DNA of 64,000 nt from Papiliotrema nemorosa. Its lineage: Eukaryota > Basidiomycota > Tremellomycetes > Tremellales > Rhynchogastremaceae. How positions within the stretch are numbered: the stretch's first letter is position 1; every line of letters begins with the position of its first letter. The stretch is taken from NCBI GenBank assembly GCA_032158125.1, contig JASKOT010000034.1, forward strand, positions 123,929 through 187,928. Reading direction: 5' to 3'. Of this stretch, positions 1 to 16,590 are shown piece by piece. A program made the position numbers and the translations under genes. The notes beneath the pieces were generated by a model that saw only the letters and a list, made by a program, of their open reading frames with translations, ran no database searches and was not told the origin of the DNA.

Positions 1-758
1 CGGGACCCAGAGTGATCTCTTCCAGAGTCTATACGCTCGATCAATGTAGAACACCTAGACGCACAGTCAGCTCATCTCCCCTGGAACGTCAAGTATGTGG
101 GTAGCTCACATGGACGCCCACAGTGGTAGCTATCCCAAAGATGGCATACCATGTCACTTCTGTTTATCAGTCCCCGGCCCCTCCTCCTGAATTGATACTG
201 GTGTTGATACGAATGGCGTGGCATGGGCGAGAAGGGAACAAGAGAAAAACTCACGATCAAACTCTATCCATGGTCCAAACTCTCCAAAACCAGAAACGAA
301 AAAGATCCACATGCAGTAGAAACTCCATATGGTCGTGATCAGCGTGATGATGGTCGTGTAGCCGACTATGAGTTTGATAAACTTCCGGTCGGTCTTGTAT
401 GTCGATGTTGATAAGAAGATGAGGAGTTGGTGCGTGTAGATTCCGAAAAGTAGGAAATCAAACATGAATCTACCCATCAGCCCACTCCCCACTATCAAGG
501 TGTCATTGTTGTATCCGGCCTCAACTCAAGGTGTCGTTGGCCTCTATGCGAGGGATGGGATTGGCAGGCCAGGGGTTGGGAAGGAAAGAAAACGTACGCC
601 AACAATGGGAGACCTATATTCTTGGACAGATCTTGTCGGATATACCTCCCTGCACCATATTGCAACACCGCATCAGGATCACTCCAATTGACACTTGAAC
701 CCCCTTCCCCTCCGCCAGATCCACCGCCTACACCTTTCAGACCGTCAAAGAAGGACAT
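1..758 (-). CDS. Multi-pass membrane protein, DUF6534-like (partial, runs off left edge)
   Basis: The minus strand holds the first part of a membrane protein; its 3' part lies beyond base 1. The likely start is the ATG at 758 (MSFFDGLKGVGGG), giving a Gly-rich, Asp-containing head. Exon 2 (about 530-255) reads GLMGRFMFDFLLFGIYTHQLL and a second hydrophobic stretch (KLIVGYTTIITLITTIWSF). Exon 3 is 159-110 (QVTWYAIFGIATTVGVH) and exon 4 is 54-1 (VFYIDRAYRLWKRS). Donors GTGAGT/GTGAGC and acceptors AACAG/TCTAG keep the frame. The order of short helices, and the aromatic-Ile/Phe-Asp-Arg-Ala motif, match the gene at 6690-8583 and the basidiomycete DUF6534 integral membrane family, whose function is unknown. 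The junction between exons 1 and 2 is not resolved: the GTACGT donor near 600 does not give an open frame with the nearest acceptor. Confidence 0.5.
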
Positions 759-1775
759 GGTGATTGAATCGTCGATAAAACAGGCGATTGCTTCCACTTG
801 TCAATATGAGAGAGCTTGTAGCCAGACTACGCAGGATCAATGTCGAGCTTGCCTGTATAGCAGGTGGAGGAATGGGTAAAGGTAACCTTGTGAGGACTTG
901 TCGCACTGTACTTGTATCTTCACTTCTTTTAACGCTGTGTGCTCCACCGGTGTCGTTCTTAGAGGTAAGATCGATGGACACTTGGCGTGGCTGGTGGAGC
1001 TGCCGATGCCGCCAAAGGATCCCTTGGATAGATACCGTACCCAAGGGAGGAAGAGTCCAAGTCTTGATAACGTTCACCGGGATCGACAAATCGTCCATCT
1101 GTGTATCTTTGTTTGTGTGCGTCTTTGTGTTGCTGTCTGAGTCTAATCATGCTCAAATGCTCATCAATACTGTATCAGCGTGATCATCAGCTTCAGGGTT
1201 GTATTTTGTATTTCCAGTCGATGAAACGAGGATTGATCGAGCTCGAATGGTCCTTCCCGACTCACTCCCGATCAGCAACCCAATCTTCCCCCTTTCGCCC
1301 GACTCCCATCCCCTAGACTCCACAACCCTGCTCTGTTCTACTCTGCTCCGCTCTACCCGTCATCCCGCTACAGGGGCCAAGAAGCACTCGTTGGAGCATG
1401 CCTTGCATATCTTTACCCAACAAACTTTTCCATCATGTCCAAACAACCAGTGTTTATACTTAATACAATTTTTCCTCTCGTCCCCTCGTCCATTCGCCAT
1501 GACCCGACTCACTTGCTTGCTTGCTTGCTCCGATTGACTTTCTTTTTCCTTCCCTTTTCTCTTGGCTCGGTGCCTATGGTACATTTTCTTTCTCTCCCAC
1601 CCATTATCCGTTCCGTTCGTTTCCCTGTGACCCAGACCATCGCTTCGTCGTCCGCTCCGCATGCTTTGTCGATCCAAGAATGCAGAGTAATCGCTACAAC
1701 AACAACATTGGATGGATTGTTGATTGCCGGTCTTTATACAACTCAATTGCAGAGGAAACGCCTGTTCAGACAGTG
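759..1775. other. Gene-free stretch, upstream of the DUF6534-like gene and downstream of PPS1
   Basis: No convincing gene is seen. The open frames here lack splice-supported continuation or familiar protein texture. A pyrimidine-rich stretch occupies about 1490-1570 and includes a four-unit CTTG microsatellite near 1512-1529. The left part is the promoter side of the minus-strand membrane protein gene, and the right part is the 3' flank of PPS1. Confidence 0.5.
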
Positions 1776-4700
1776 CTACATTATAAGCGTTGTTCCATTT
1801 GGGCCGCGGGGGAGACTCACTATATCCCGACAAAATGCCGGCCACGAATATACGATCCTCCTTGGAATCACCACTCCTCCGCTCATCTTGGCCTCTTCCG
1901 CCTCTTTTCGCGCCAATTCAACTTCCCACCCGAATAGCTCGTGGAAGAATCGCAAGTTGGGCTGGATCAAGACGTTGAGTCGCCGAGCTCGAGTAAGGAG
2001 GTATGCATCCATCAATCCCATTCGGTGGTATTGCATAAGATAGGCGATCTGACGTGAGTCATCTTGCACATAGCGCAGATGGAGACTTACGACGATACTG
2101 GCGCTTCTGCTGACTCCCACACGCTAAAGGTTCAGCTCAACCCCAGCATAGTCAGGTGTCTGTACTCACACAATGAACCAACACGCATCCCCCTTGTTGT
2201 CGGGCCGCTTCGATCCATGCACAGGCCCTAGCAATGAGGTGCCTCAACGGATCATTGCCATCATCACGAATATCCGTCAAGTCGAGACTGTCATCAGCGG
2301 ATACTTCAGACTTCACCTTTGTCCACTCACACATTGATGCTTCCATTCCTGGCCGCCGTGCAAAGCGTGTTCGATCCGTGTCCATACACTGCAGCGCAAT
2401 CCGATGGACAGCTGATGAGACTTTCACCGACCGAGACTACATGTGTGATGCCAACAGCATTGAGCATACCCGCATTTCCAGCATGTTCACTAACGTCATT
2501 TTGTGGCAGGACTGCGTGTTCGAGGCCCACTTACAGATTACCCAAGTATAGGAACGGCAGGATTCTCGAAGGGAAGCCGTCGAATCGCTTGTCTTCAAAC
2601 CAGACTTTCGCCTCGTTTGCACATTCGCTGCCCCCATTTTCCTCCTGCACCAGCAAATGCCTCGCCACATCAATCGTCTTTGCCTTTTTGCCTTCTTGTT
2701 TGTCTCCTCCTAGACCCGATTCGAGCTTGCCGAATCCTAAACCCCAATGTTTCCACCGAGTAGGTGAGGAAGGAGGCGGAGAGGTTGAGACCAACTTGAT
2801 AGCTTTCGCTCGTCTCTCCGCCGCCAACCGAGCGTCGACTTTGCGCAGTAGGGGCTTGTCACTCGGATAGAGGAAGAAAGACCTCTTGGCTTGCAGTTGG
2901 AGGTGCAAGAAAGCCTCTGGGAGCGAACAAGAGAGGGACGACATGATGTACGCCAAGACGATGATTGACGATTCGGTGTATCCATCTTGACAGTGAACCA
3001 ACACTCGTCTCTTCCTGGCAGCCTTGTCTCGCCCCTCGACCAATTTCCGCAAGTAGTATACCAGCTCTACGACCCTATCGGTCATGACGTTTAGATTGCG
3101 CATTTGGCCCGTGATGGTCCGACAGGATCCAGCACATTCTAGCGAGACAAAGTCATTATCCGTATTGGACCGTCGAGGTCGTCGAGGTCGAGTGACATCG
3201 TGTGGTGAAGGCGAGGCGTTCCGCTTGGTGCCGATATCGGGAAGAGGCACTGGTGACTGGATAGGAGACAGGAGATTGCGCAAAGCGATCGTAGCGGGAG
3301 AAGGGATCCATGCATGGCCGGATTCTTCCTGTTCCTTTTTCCGCTTGTCCATTTCTTGCAACTTTGTAGTGGTGTTGCGCAAGACGCTAGGAACAGGCAT
3401 CTCGCAACATTCGCTGGCTCGGACACAAAGGTCGAAGCTGATCCGAGCACCCGCGCCATCGTCCGCTCCACCGGGCACGTCGCAGTCGTTCCCCACCCAG
3501 AATCCTTCGACGACCTCGGAGCCTCTGGTCATGGCTCGAGATTCTCTCGCTTCCCGTTCGAAGAGATCAGTGTGGTGAGACATGTCCGTCAAATTGCCTT
3601 CATAGTCTAGGTTGACCAAGTGAGGGCACTCTCGCTGCAGTTGTCGGAATGATTCTGCTCATTAGGCCTGTTTCCACCCCATCAATCATCACTTACCCAG
3701 TACAACCCATACGCCATATCGGATCGGCTGATTCAAACCTTCGCCTTCGCCGCGTTCTTGCTGCATGTAATACTCCTTCATCCTAGCTTGGTACAAGTCT
3801 TCCTGTGCCTCGGCGATTCTTGACTTAGCAACTGGATATACCCTTGACTCACTTTTCGGCAGTGTCGAGTACACCCATTGTCGCACCGTCTTTCCCGTAC
3901 AAAATCACATCGCTGATGGTAGCATATTTGATCTGCTGGACATGCAAGTTACGCAGATTGATCGTTTGAGGTAGTCTGGCCTGTCTGAATCTTGGTGCGC
4001 CCGGAGCTCCGTATTTTGGGATCTCGAAAACGTCCTGTACGTGTAGAGCATTGAGCAAGACACAAGACGGTCGGATATCCTCGTCACTCTCGCTGGATGA
4101 CTCGGAGGAAGACGCAATGGCGTTTGCGCTATCGAAGTCGGTCTGAGGTGTGACGCTCGGCATGAATTGTTCGTCCGAGCTAGTTGTGCTGTTCAAAGAG
4201 ACCTTTTTCGACTCGCAAGGGTGCATCTGGACATCTTGGCTTGAATCGGAGCTTTCAATGAGGTTGTCCTCGATGTCAGGGTGGATCTGCGGAGGCGACT
4301 GAATAGGACTTTGTTTTTCCCATTCCCCAATAGAGGGCGAAGTAGCTTCCGTCGTACCGCTCGACACGTAGGATTCCGAGCTGGTGGACATGGTCTCGGA
4401 TCTTTCGCGAGGTTCGTGATACTCGACCGGAGAGGCGAGCTGTGTCGTGCGCTCCGAATCGGTCCGTTGGATATTGGGTCGATGGCGCATCGGCGGAGGT
4501 GCGTCCAGCGGGTGAGGTGGTGCAAGAAGCACACAAAGACCGCGGTACGAAGGCGGCTCGAAGGGTGGATAGTAGCTAAAGGTCAGCACGGGCCTTGTCG
4601 GTTGTGACCACTCTTACCCGAAGAAAGCACCCATATCGGCACCCTTCTTGCCGTCATCGCTGATACCGTGTAACCAGGGGAAAAGGACGTGACTGGGCGT

Positions 4701-5479
4701 GTCTGTCATCGAGTGTGTGTCGACCAGCTGCGCCAACTGATTATCAGCAGAACCTTCATGTGGGCGACGAGGTGGCTGACCTCCTTCGCACCGAGAAGTC
4801 TGACTCCTCTTCTCACTTCCGTCCGATCCTCTTCGTAGCCCCATTTTGGCATTCCCCAAATCTGGTGCTCGGTAGTCTCTTGGGGCATATCAACTTCAAC
4901 TTCATCCACGTCCATCTTCATTTCGTCCTCGTCGTCCTTTGTAGCGCTCATCATAGGAGTCGACCTGCCCGATCCCCCTGCATTGGTTCCACTTACACCC
5001 TCGTTCTCCTTGATCCTCTCCCTTTCGCGCTCCACCGAGGAAATGTCCGAAGCGCTAGGCACCGAGTGGAAGAGTAACGAAGTAGCCTTGACATTTCGAC
5101 TTCTACCATCCCTCGATCCGCCTCTTTCCAACTGGGGAGGAGTTTTCTCGGCGGAAGAAGAACTCGCGAGGGCAGCTTCGGAAGACCGGCATCGTTCCAT
5201 CTGAATAGGCATCAAATGGGTCGTAGTCACCGGCGTGGGGGGTGCCGAGATGGGCTGCATCCCGTTGAATTGGGAGGAAGCGCCTAATGCCGGCGGAGGG
5301 GTACTTGGTCTTGAGCGAATACGCTGGACATGTGGGTGCTGTAAATGTGAGGGGACATGAGCCATGGGTGTCGGAGTGGTCGGGCGAGAGTGTGGTCGAG
5401 AAGAAGAGGAAGTCGGAGTTGCGGGTCGGGAAGAAAAGGGATGTTGAGGGGTAGGAGGCAGAGAACATACCACCGACAT
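1776..5479 (-). CDS. PPS1: PPS1-like dual-specificity protein phosphatase
   Basis: This spliced minus-strand gene encodes a Pps1-type phosphatase acting on phospho-Tyr/Ser/Thr proteins; the yeast protein is linked to S-phase control. A Ser/Pro-rich disordered N-terminus (5479-4700) is followed by a conserved middle (FEIPKYGAPGAPRFRQARL, near 4000). A first phosphatase-like domain (about 3560-2740) carries HCQDGYTES, where the P-loop arginine is replaced by Glu. The C-terminal DSP domain (about 2560-1776) has the intact loop HCRVGVSRSAS, split by introns after the Cys and after ASIV (42-base intron, GTAAGT to GTCAG). It ends FFHELFGWEVEL...WPAFCRDI, typical of DSP C-termini. The dead-plus-live domain pair is the Pps1 architecture. 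An intron may follow MSV at the 5' end (GTATGT donor), so the first 40 or so residues are uncertain. Confidence 0.85.
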
Positions 5480-6689
5480 GGCGTCGTGGTGTCGTCGAGT
5501 AAATCGGCAATGTGATTGGTGTAGGGTCGGTAGTGGCTCGAGAAGAGAAGGCTTCCCAATGTATCACAACGCAACACGAGGGTGAAGCAGGGGCCAAGGG
5601 TCGAGTATTGGTGAGATTTACAAGTCGACCAGGGCAAGAAGGACTCTTGTCGAGTGACGTGCTTTTGGCTCTCGTGGAAGAGGTCCTTCCTTTCTATAGC
5701 CGGACCATGTCTGAATCACAACTGTCAGAATCAGTACTTGGCTGTGTATCAGATAAGAGGAAGGCTTGGTCCTCACCAAGATGAACGTCTACAAAGTCGA
5801 GGTCGAGGTTGAGAGTCTGGTAGGCTGGCTCGTGTGATGGGATGGATTGCTTTCCCAAAGGGGTCAGGCGTACAATAATGATTCAATGTCGTACTACCCA
5901 AGGTACATGCACCTCCGTCGTCGTTCGGGCAATCTGGTCGGGTCTTTCTGGTCGTCAAGGAGTACAGTACAACCCACTTGTATTGGGTCTGTGCAGTATG
6001 AGCAAGCAGATGATCAAATGGTGGGTGGATGAGAAATGATCCGTCTCTCACTCTCACATGGATAGAACTCTGCAGGTGGGGTGGAATGGCAGCAGCGGGG
6101 GGGGGGTAGCTCACCCAAGGGGCGGGTCACAAGAGGAGAGATCTCAAATCACACCCATCATATCACCCTCCTCTCCTCTTCCCCAGTCACGCCCGTTCTC
6201 CCCCCGCAGTCACCCTGAATTGGCCCATCAGTGATAATGCGGGGTAGACTGCTGTTCCGCCTTGGGGGGGAAATGATCAAAACTATGGGGAATAAAACCC
6301 TGAAGCTGGACCCTGAGATATTTTGATGACGCACGAAAAGATGAACTCTCCCAGGCATCAGCTCATAGGATTAGACAGGAGTCTCGGCCTATTCGGAAGC
6401 GATGAGGCTCTAGCCAGAAATGGGAGGTTTGGGACGGTAATGAGAGGGCGAAAGGCTGGAGAACGAGCCGAACGTTGCCCTCCTGTTCTCACCGGAGTGA
6501 CAGTTGCCGGTAGATCAAACTAGTCCAGGGCAGTGGTGGTCGTTTCGGACATATTTACATCACAAAGGCTTTACCAAAGCAACAGGTTCAGACATGGGTG
6601 TGACACGACTTGACAGCTCCCTGTGACCCCGTCCGGGGGGTTGTGAAATATCGAGTTCACCACGAACATCCAGGTCGCATAACCCTACT
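5480..6689. other. Gene-free stretch upstream of PPS1
   Basis: About 1.2 kb lies between the PPS1 start and the stop of the next minus-strand gene. I see no protein-like frame. It contains a run of ten G at 6097-6106. The PPS1 promoter and 5' leader must lie in its left part. Confidence 0.5.
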
Positions 6690-8583
6690 CTACTCCTTGA
6701 CCATGTCATTGAACCTCACCGTGGTATACCCATTCCCAGTCAAGCCGGTTCTGGAATCGTTGGTCCCATCAAGCTTGATCTCGATATCACTCTCAATATC
6801 GGCCTCCTCAACCTGGATCGAAGGTGGTCCAGGGGCAATAGGAGGTCGTCGAGGTTGACCAAACGTACCGGGCAGTCGTTGCATCTGATGCGACTGGAGA
6901 TTAAAACCGCACAGGCTATCAATGGATGTGACGGGTACTGACCTCGGTGTAGACCTCTGTGGAGACCATGACTGTGGCTTGCTTGATTCGACCGGGACCA
7001 AACTGTTGTCAACGACTCGTTCATCAACACAGATGGGCATGTGAGACTCACGAATGAATCAAGCTGGGAAGACGTCTCGATATCCCTCTTCAGCTTGATT
7101 TTGGCGTTCAACAGAGCTGACTCGTCAGCTGCAGACCCCTCTACCATGCGCAGACACTCACACATTAAGCAGACGACGTAGATTTTTCCGATACACAAGT
7201 CGAAAAAGACGGACACTCGAGAAGGTCCTCTGAATTGGAAGGCCAGTAAGAATGTAATGGCCCTACACATTAGCCACCACATTCACCCATTTAGCACCCG
7301 AATGGGGACTCACGCAAGAGAGGATGGGACTTGAGCTTCGAGCGAAACTCGGACTAATCGCTTGATCGTCTCGTCCGTGTTGGCCCAACCAGTCTTCGAT
7401 CTGAGGAGGTTGTAGATGATGATCAGGGACAAGGCGGCGTCCAATCCGACGGTAGTTGCGATCCAGGTGATCAAGGCAGGGTCACCGTTCTGCCATCAGC
7501 TATCCTATCCTTGGAGGGAGTAGCGAGAATGGTAGGTAGGTAAGAGGGTAGAAGAGAAGAAAGAGAACGAAAGGTATGTAGGCTGGTGAAGACTCACCAA
7601 AGAAGTGAAATCTTGAGTTCGGACATTGTGTCGAAGAATGAAGAAATTGGTGATGGAAGCAGCGCAGGCCCCAACACTAAGCATCAGCCCTCCGCCCTTC
7701 CACGTCACCAAGAGCCAAGGCAGAGGTGAGGTGAAAGGTGCCAAACTCACATGAGAGGAGTGAAGATGATCCACATGGTCTTTGGCAACCCGGACAGTTT
7801 GGCCGCTCGATCCACAAAGAAGATTTGCGTTCCGGCAGCTGCGAAACAGTCAAAGACTCGGTACCACGATACGACTTTGGTCAGTGATGGTTCCGGTTTG
7901 CATGGAATGTTCACTTCAGTGAGGCCAGACATTTTGGCGCCGTGAAATGGCAGGGGAGATTAGGTGGACTCACATTTGACGCTCATGAGGTTGGAGTAGA
8001 TGCCCCATTTCGCGACGAGATCGTTCCATGCAAAGGCGAAATTACTACTATCAGTCTCCACCCTATCACCAGCCCCTCTTAATTCATGATCATCTGTGAT
8101 TGAGGACAGGGAGAGGGTCAGACGGAGCTCAGCTCACAAGAAGGTGGTTATACCCGTGATTGTCACACAAAAGGCCTACCGTCAACAACTCTGTACTCAC
8201 ATGCTGGGCGGCATGGTATCATGACCGTGTAGGTCATATCATTTTGAAGGAGGGGCATTGAGAGGCATTGGATCTAGGACAGAAGACATACCACGATGAC
8301 ACGCGTAAACTTTCGTTCGTCCATTGACCAATGCAACCAATGAAACACCTGAATCACCAACACCCCAAAGAACACTGCGTCAAAGAAGAGCCTGCATGTC
8401 AATTGGAAGGACACCATTCAACGATCCCTAGTGTATTGATATGGGGTGAGGAAAGTATCCGTTAGAGAACGGTGGGAAATCAAGAGGGAGTGGTATAGCT
8501 TACCCCATCACCATTGGACCCAGAGTTTCCCCTCTGATCGGTTCGAATTGCGCTCGAAAGACATCTTCAGGTGAAGCGGACAT
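6690..8583 (-). CDS. Multi-pass membrane protein, DUF6534-like
   Basis: This multi-exon minus-strand gene starts at the ATG at 8583 (MSASPEDVFRAQFEPI, then GPMVMG). Successive short exons give LFFDAVFFGVLVIQVFHW, then AFCVTITGITTFL (near 8150), NFAFAWNDLVAKWGIYSNL (near 8030), then GTQIFFVDRAAKLSG and MWIIFTPLM (near 7830-7750). After these come a helix with SITNFFILRHN, then LITWIATTVGLDAALSL and LLRSKTGWANTDETIKRLV (7490-7320), AITFLLAFQFRG, and an acidic tail ending FNDMVKE. Seven or so hydrophobic segments and the late KTGWxxTDxxIKRL region fit the DUF6534 membrane proteins that are expanded in basidiomycetes; their function is unknown. It is a relative of the partial gene at the left edge, on the same strand with PPS1 between them. 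Exact edges of the small exons between 8280 and 8060 are uncertain. Confidence 0.65.
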
Positions 8584-9279
8584 GCTTGCTGATAGAAAAG
8601 GATAGATGACAATGCAGACGATGGGACTGAAACTTGCGGATTTTTGATTATCGTCGAGAAGATGCTGCACAGTCCGGGATGTGTCGACCAATGGGGATGG
8701 GAAAATGTGGAGAGGGAACGAGAGAAGCTTTATACCTCCTCGGTCGTCAAGTCAGCTTGATGGCAAGTATAGCTTTGCTGCTCTTGCGCCAGACCACGGT
8801 TAAGTGACCGATCTCGATCTCTCATCAGATCCCCCTTCCCGGACAACCCAAAGAAGTCGAGGGTCAGTGCGATAGGTCAGAGCGTGCGGGAGAGATGGCA
8901 TCAGTACATCAAGCCCATGCATGCTCCCGGCGAGGTGCGTACGATCGGTGAGTGATATTTGATGCTTGATGGTTGATCTCAAGGAGAGACGAAGAAGAAG
9001 AAGAAGAGAAGAGATGAAACAGGGTCCGAGTGAAAGTTCCCGAGATTCTCGCCTCGACCTGTCAAGATCCGATCAGCCCATCTCCGACGAGAAAAGTCAC
9101 ACTTTGATCGTCCTCGCTGCTCGTCGACAAGGCATTAGGCAAGGTGTGAAGCCAGGATACAGCATGACCAGTGAAGAGGTTCGTGCCCGCACGATCCACT
9201 GACATAAAATACAACATGAAAGATTTCACTCGCCCAAACAAAAGCAAAAATCGTCACTGTTCGAGTAGGATCATATATG
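8584..9279. other. Gene-free stretch with a GAA microsatellite
   Basis: This is the promoter side of the DUF6534-like gene and the 3' flank of the next gene. I see no supported coding exon. A GAA repeat (about seven units) sits at 8990-9010. Confidence 0.5.
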
Positions 9280-11161
9280 TCATATCCACCCAGACCTCGC
9301 ATACGGCGGAGGGGGAGTTCTCACTCCACCTACATCTACTCCCCTCATCCTCATCTCTTCCATCTTGCTCTCTTCTTGCAGCCTTCTCAGCTGTCTAAGC
9401 GATCTGAGAAGTTCAGTCTGTTTTTCTTCAATCATTCTGAGATCTTCCGGAGATACGAGAACATTCGGTTTCATCTCCCCCAACCCGGACCTTGATTCCA
9501 CTTGCGCCTTGGTCACACTTTGATGGGGTGTGACATTTGTCCTCATGGGGTTCTCGACCTGTGACTCGATGTTCTGCCCCATTGACAGCGATGTCTTAGG
9601 TGGAAGAGGCAGAGGGAGAGTCGGGGGAGGTGGACGGGCGAATGGATCTTGTGCTATTTCCGGGTCCATATCGAACTCCGATGTAAACGTCATCTCTGGT
9701 GATGGGTTTGTGGATTGCCAAGTGGACGATACTCCCGAAGGCGGGTCACTCGGCACATAGGGCACACCTCGATGTGTCAAAGTCCCCTGCCGAGAATGAG
9801 GTGAACCGGCGTATGCGAATGGGTCGACTGGGGCGAGCCTGCCTCGCAGAGGTTGACTGCTGTAGACTTTTGATTGGTGCGTGGGGGTAGTGGGAGAGCG
9901 TGTAGTGGGAGAAGATGTGTTGGATGACCGGTACGTGGTGGGGGAAGGAGCGGGACGGGGTGGAGTGGTGAATATCGAGTCTGGAATTGTGGTTGGTGGG
10001 TCTCTAGGAGAAGAGGACGCTGTATTGTATGAGGATGAGGGGTGAGATAATCGAGGGCCATGCAGCTGAGGGTGTGGGTTCCGAGGTAGCTACAGGGTCA
10101 GTCAAGTCGCCAGGTGGTGAACACGTCTATTCTACTCACTGCTTGACTCCCATTGACAGAGTAGAACAAATCCCCCCCTCGTTGCTGCTGTTCGTTGGAG
10201 ACGGACCAAGTCGAGTCATGTCCCACTTTACTCGGCGCCAGACTCGAGTCATCGTCCAGCGACATTGACCCAAGGCTCATCTCTTCCATTTCGACTCGAC
10301 CGCTGTCGTTTCGTGATGACAGTGACGAACCCACCAATGCCTCTCCAAGCTGTATGTCCGGGGCCGCCTCCAGTCCTGCGCCAACACCCGAGGGGACGCT
10401 TAATAATGCATAAAGCGGAGTCCCAGGTGCCGTCCCCCCTCGACTCCTAGACCTCGAAATGTCCTTGACAGACAACCTCCTTCCTCTCCTCCGTTCTCCG
10501 GAGAGATCCTCAGTGGTGAGAGGTTCTTCCTCACGTATGGGATAATTCGCAGCCAAGAGGATCCGTCTTGTGTATTCTGTAGGTGGTGGTAAGCGGAGTG
10601 AAGAGACGGGAAGACCGAGATGAAGTCGAGTGAGGTAAAAGAGATCTTGAAAGCCTAACCACGCGTACTGTAGTCAGCCTCTGCCTACGCGACGCGAAGC
10701 CTCATACACAGCACGAGTTGAAAAAGGCCAAAGTGGCTAGGTGAAGGGTATAGCTCGGGAGCGGAAAGAGGGCTCACCTTGATTTCTAATCGCTCGAGTT
10801 TACCCCCTGGACCACTGACCAACTCCCCCTTGCCCTTCTTGATCTTGCTCCTCACATACTCTTTAGTGACCCTCAGAGCAATCTCGAAAGACTGCGCCGA
10901 ATCGAGATCTGTCCGAGCGTAACACTGGGATCAGCGACGAACTTCTTCCGAAGTTCTACTGTTGATTCTGGCTTGGTGGCTTTGGGAAGATCGACTCACG
11001 GACGCTACCTAGATTATCAGCCTCTAACCCTCGACACTCATCTTCCGTCCATTGTTGGACAGTCGCAGGACAGTTGCGAGAGATCAAAGAAGGGAAGGAT
11101 GACTCACCTCGATAAACGTGTTTCCTTTGAAAAAGGAAGCTTCATTCCACGATCCAGACAT
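9280..11161 (-). CDS. Unrecognised Pro/Ser-rich protein with short conserved-looking head
   Basis: I do not recognise this gene. The ATG at 11161 begins MSGSWNEASFFKGNTFIE, followed by a GTGAGT donor. A nine-base exon (VAS, near 10996) leads to CYARTDLDSAQSFEIALRV and KIKKGKGELVSGPGGKLERLE. The next exon (from about 10657) gives YAWLGFQDLFYLTRLHLGLP and PTEYTRRILLAANYPIREEEP, then an Arg/Ser-rich basic patch. After the intron at about 10137-10090 a long Ser/Pro/Thr-rich tail follows. It ends with a predicted coiled coil (SPEDLRMIEEKQTELLRSL, 9440-9350) and a Pro-rich terminus. Phases match at each junction, so the gene model is good even though the function is unknown. The head may be a small folded domain with the rest disordered. 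Confidence 0.6.
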
Positions 11162-11929
11162 TGCACACCGACCGACCAAGCTGCTCTTCCTACAGAACAC
11201 CAAAGAGTATCAGTAAGAAGTAAAAACCAGTCAGTGAGATCAATGCATGATAGTCGGAATATGGTACGATCTGCTGGTCTTGAAGGGATTTCTTGTCACT
11301 CTACCCGTGTTAATCTATACGAGATGCTGCTCGTGCGATCACCATCGATCCCACCGAGATTGGTATACACGTGCGTGCTATACTCGTCCACTCTTTCCCA
11401 CTCCCCTCGTCCGGTCAGTCATGGCCTCGGCCTTTGTGTCAAGCTATACTTTTTGCTTATCAGATCAGCATAGCGGCGTATCTGTTGAGAGGGAAGTGTC
11501 TGATTCTGGTGAGACGACTTGACTATCAGAGGAATTGAAATAGACATGGAAATCCAACAGACGTGCAAATGCGACTGACTGCACCACCTGCACTACTCGA
11601 GTACTACAACTCGCAGGTCGTCTCCATCGATGCCTCTGTCCATCATCCATATCATCCTCATGCGGCCATGCTGTACATGCACGAACGTGAGGGCAAGCTC
11701 AAGCATGTATACAGTGACGTGACTCCACCTTGTACACAGCAGACATGCGACTCTGTGTACCTTACAGCCTTCCATACGCCGGTCTGGGTCATGCTCTGCA
11801 TCGCAGGATCGTACATACATACATCGCCATCATCTCACCGTCCGGTCACTATTCTCACGCTTCTGCCTCATTGCACCTACTATGTCTTCTGCTTCTTGCC
11901 TGAATCATTAGCAAATACCCACATGGCTC
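11162..11929. other. Gene-free stretch between ISW1 and an unrecognised gene
   Basis: This is promoter of the minus-strand gene to the left and 3' flank of ISW1. Open frames are present on the plus strand (11563-12042, for example) but have no protein-like texture or splice support. Confidence 0.5.
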
Positions 11930-16380
<4,451 letters not shown>

Positions 16381-16590
16381 CTTGGCGATGCGATGAAGGG
16401 GTGTAGGAAGGAAATGGGGTAGGCAAGATGAAAGCTGCAAAACAGGGCAGACGCGACTGAACATGGTGGTTCGCGCGCCTAAAAGTAATCCCGCCTGCCA
16501 GGTTCGCACGCCTATTGAGATGACCTCACCCCCCTCTCTCTTCTTCCTCCCTTCCTACGTCTCCTCTAATCTCGACGTCGACTACAAACC
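16381..16590. promoter_or_regulatory. Divergent promoter, ISW1/TAF4
   Basis: These 210 bases separate the start codons of ISW1 (minus) and TAF4 (plus), so both promoters and 5' leaders must fit here. A CT-rich stretch near 16520-16570 precedes the TAF4 start. No clear TATA box is seen. Confidence 0.6.

Noticed and set aside
1435..2043. 202-codon plus-strand frame
   Set aside because: It overlaps the PPS1 catalytic exon on the other strand and shows no family texture or splice signals.
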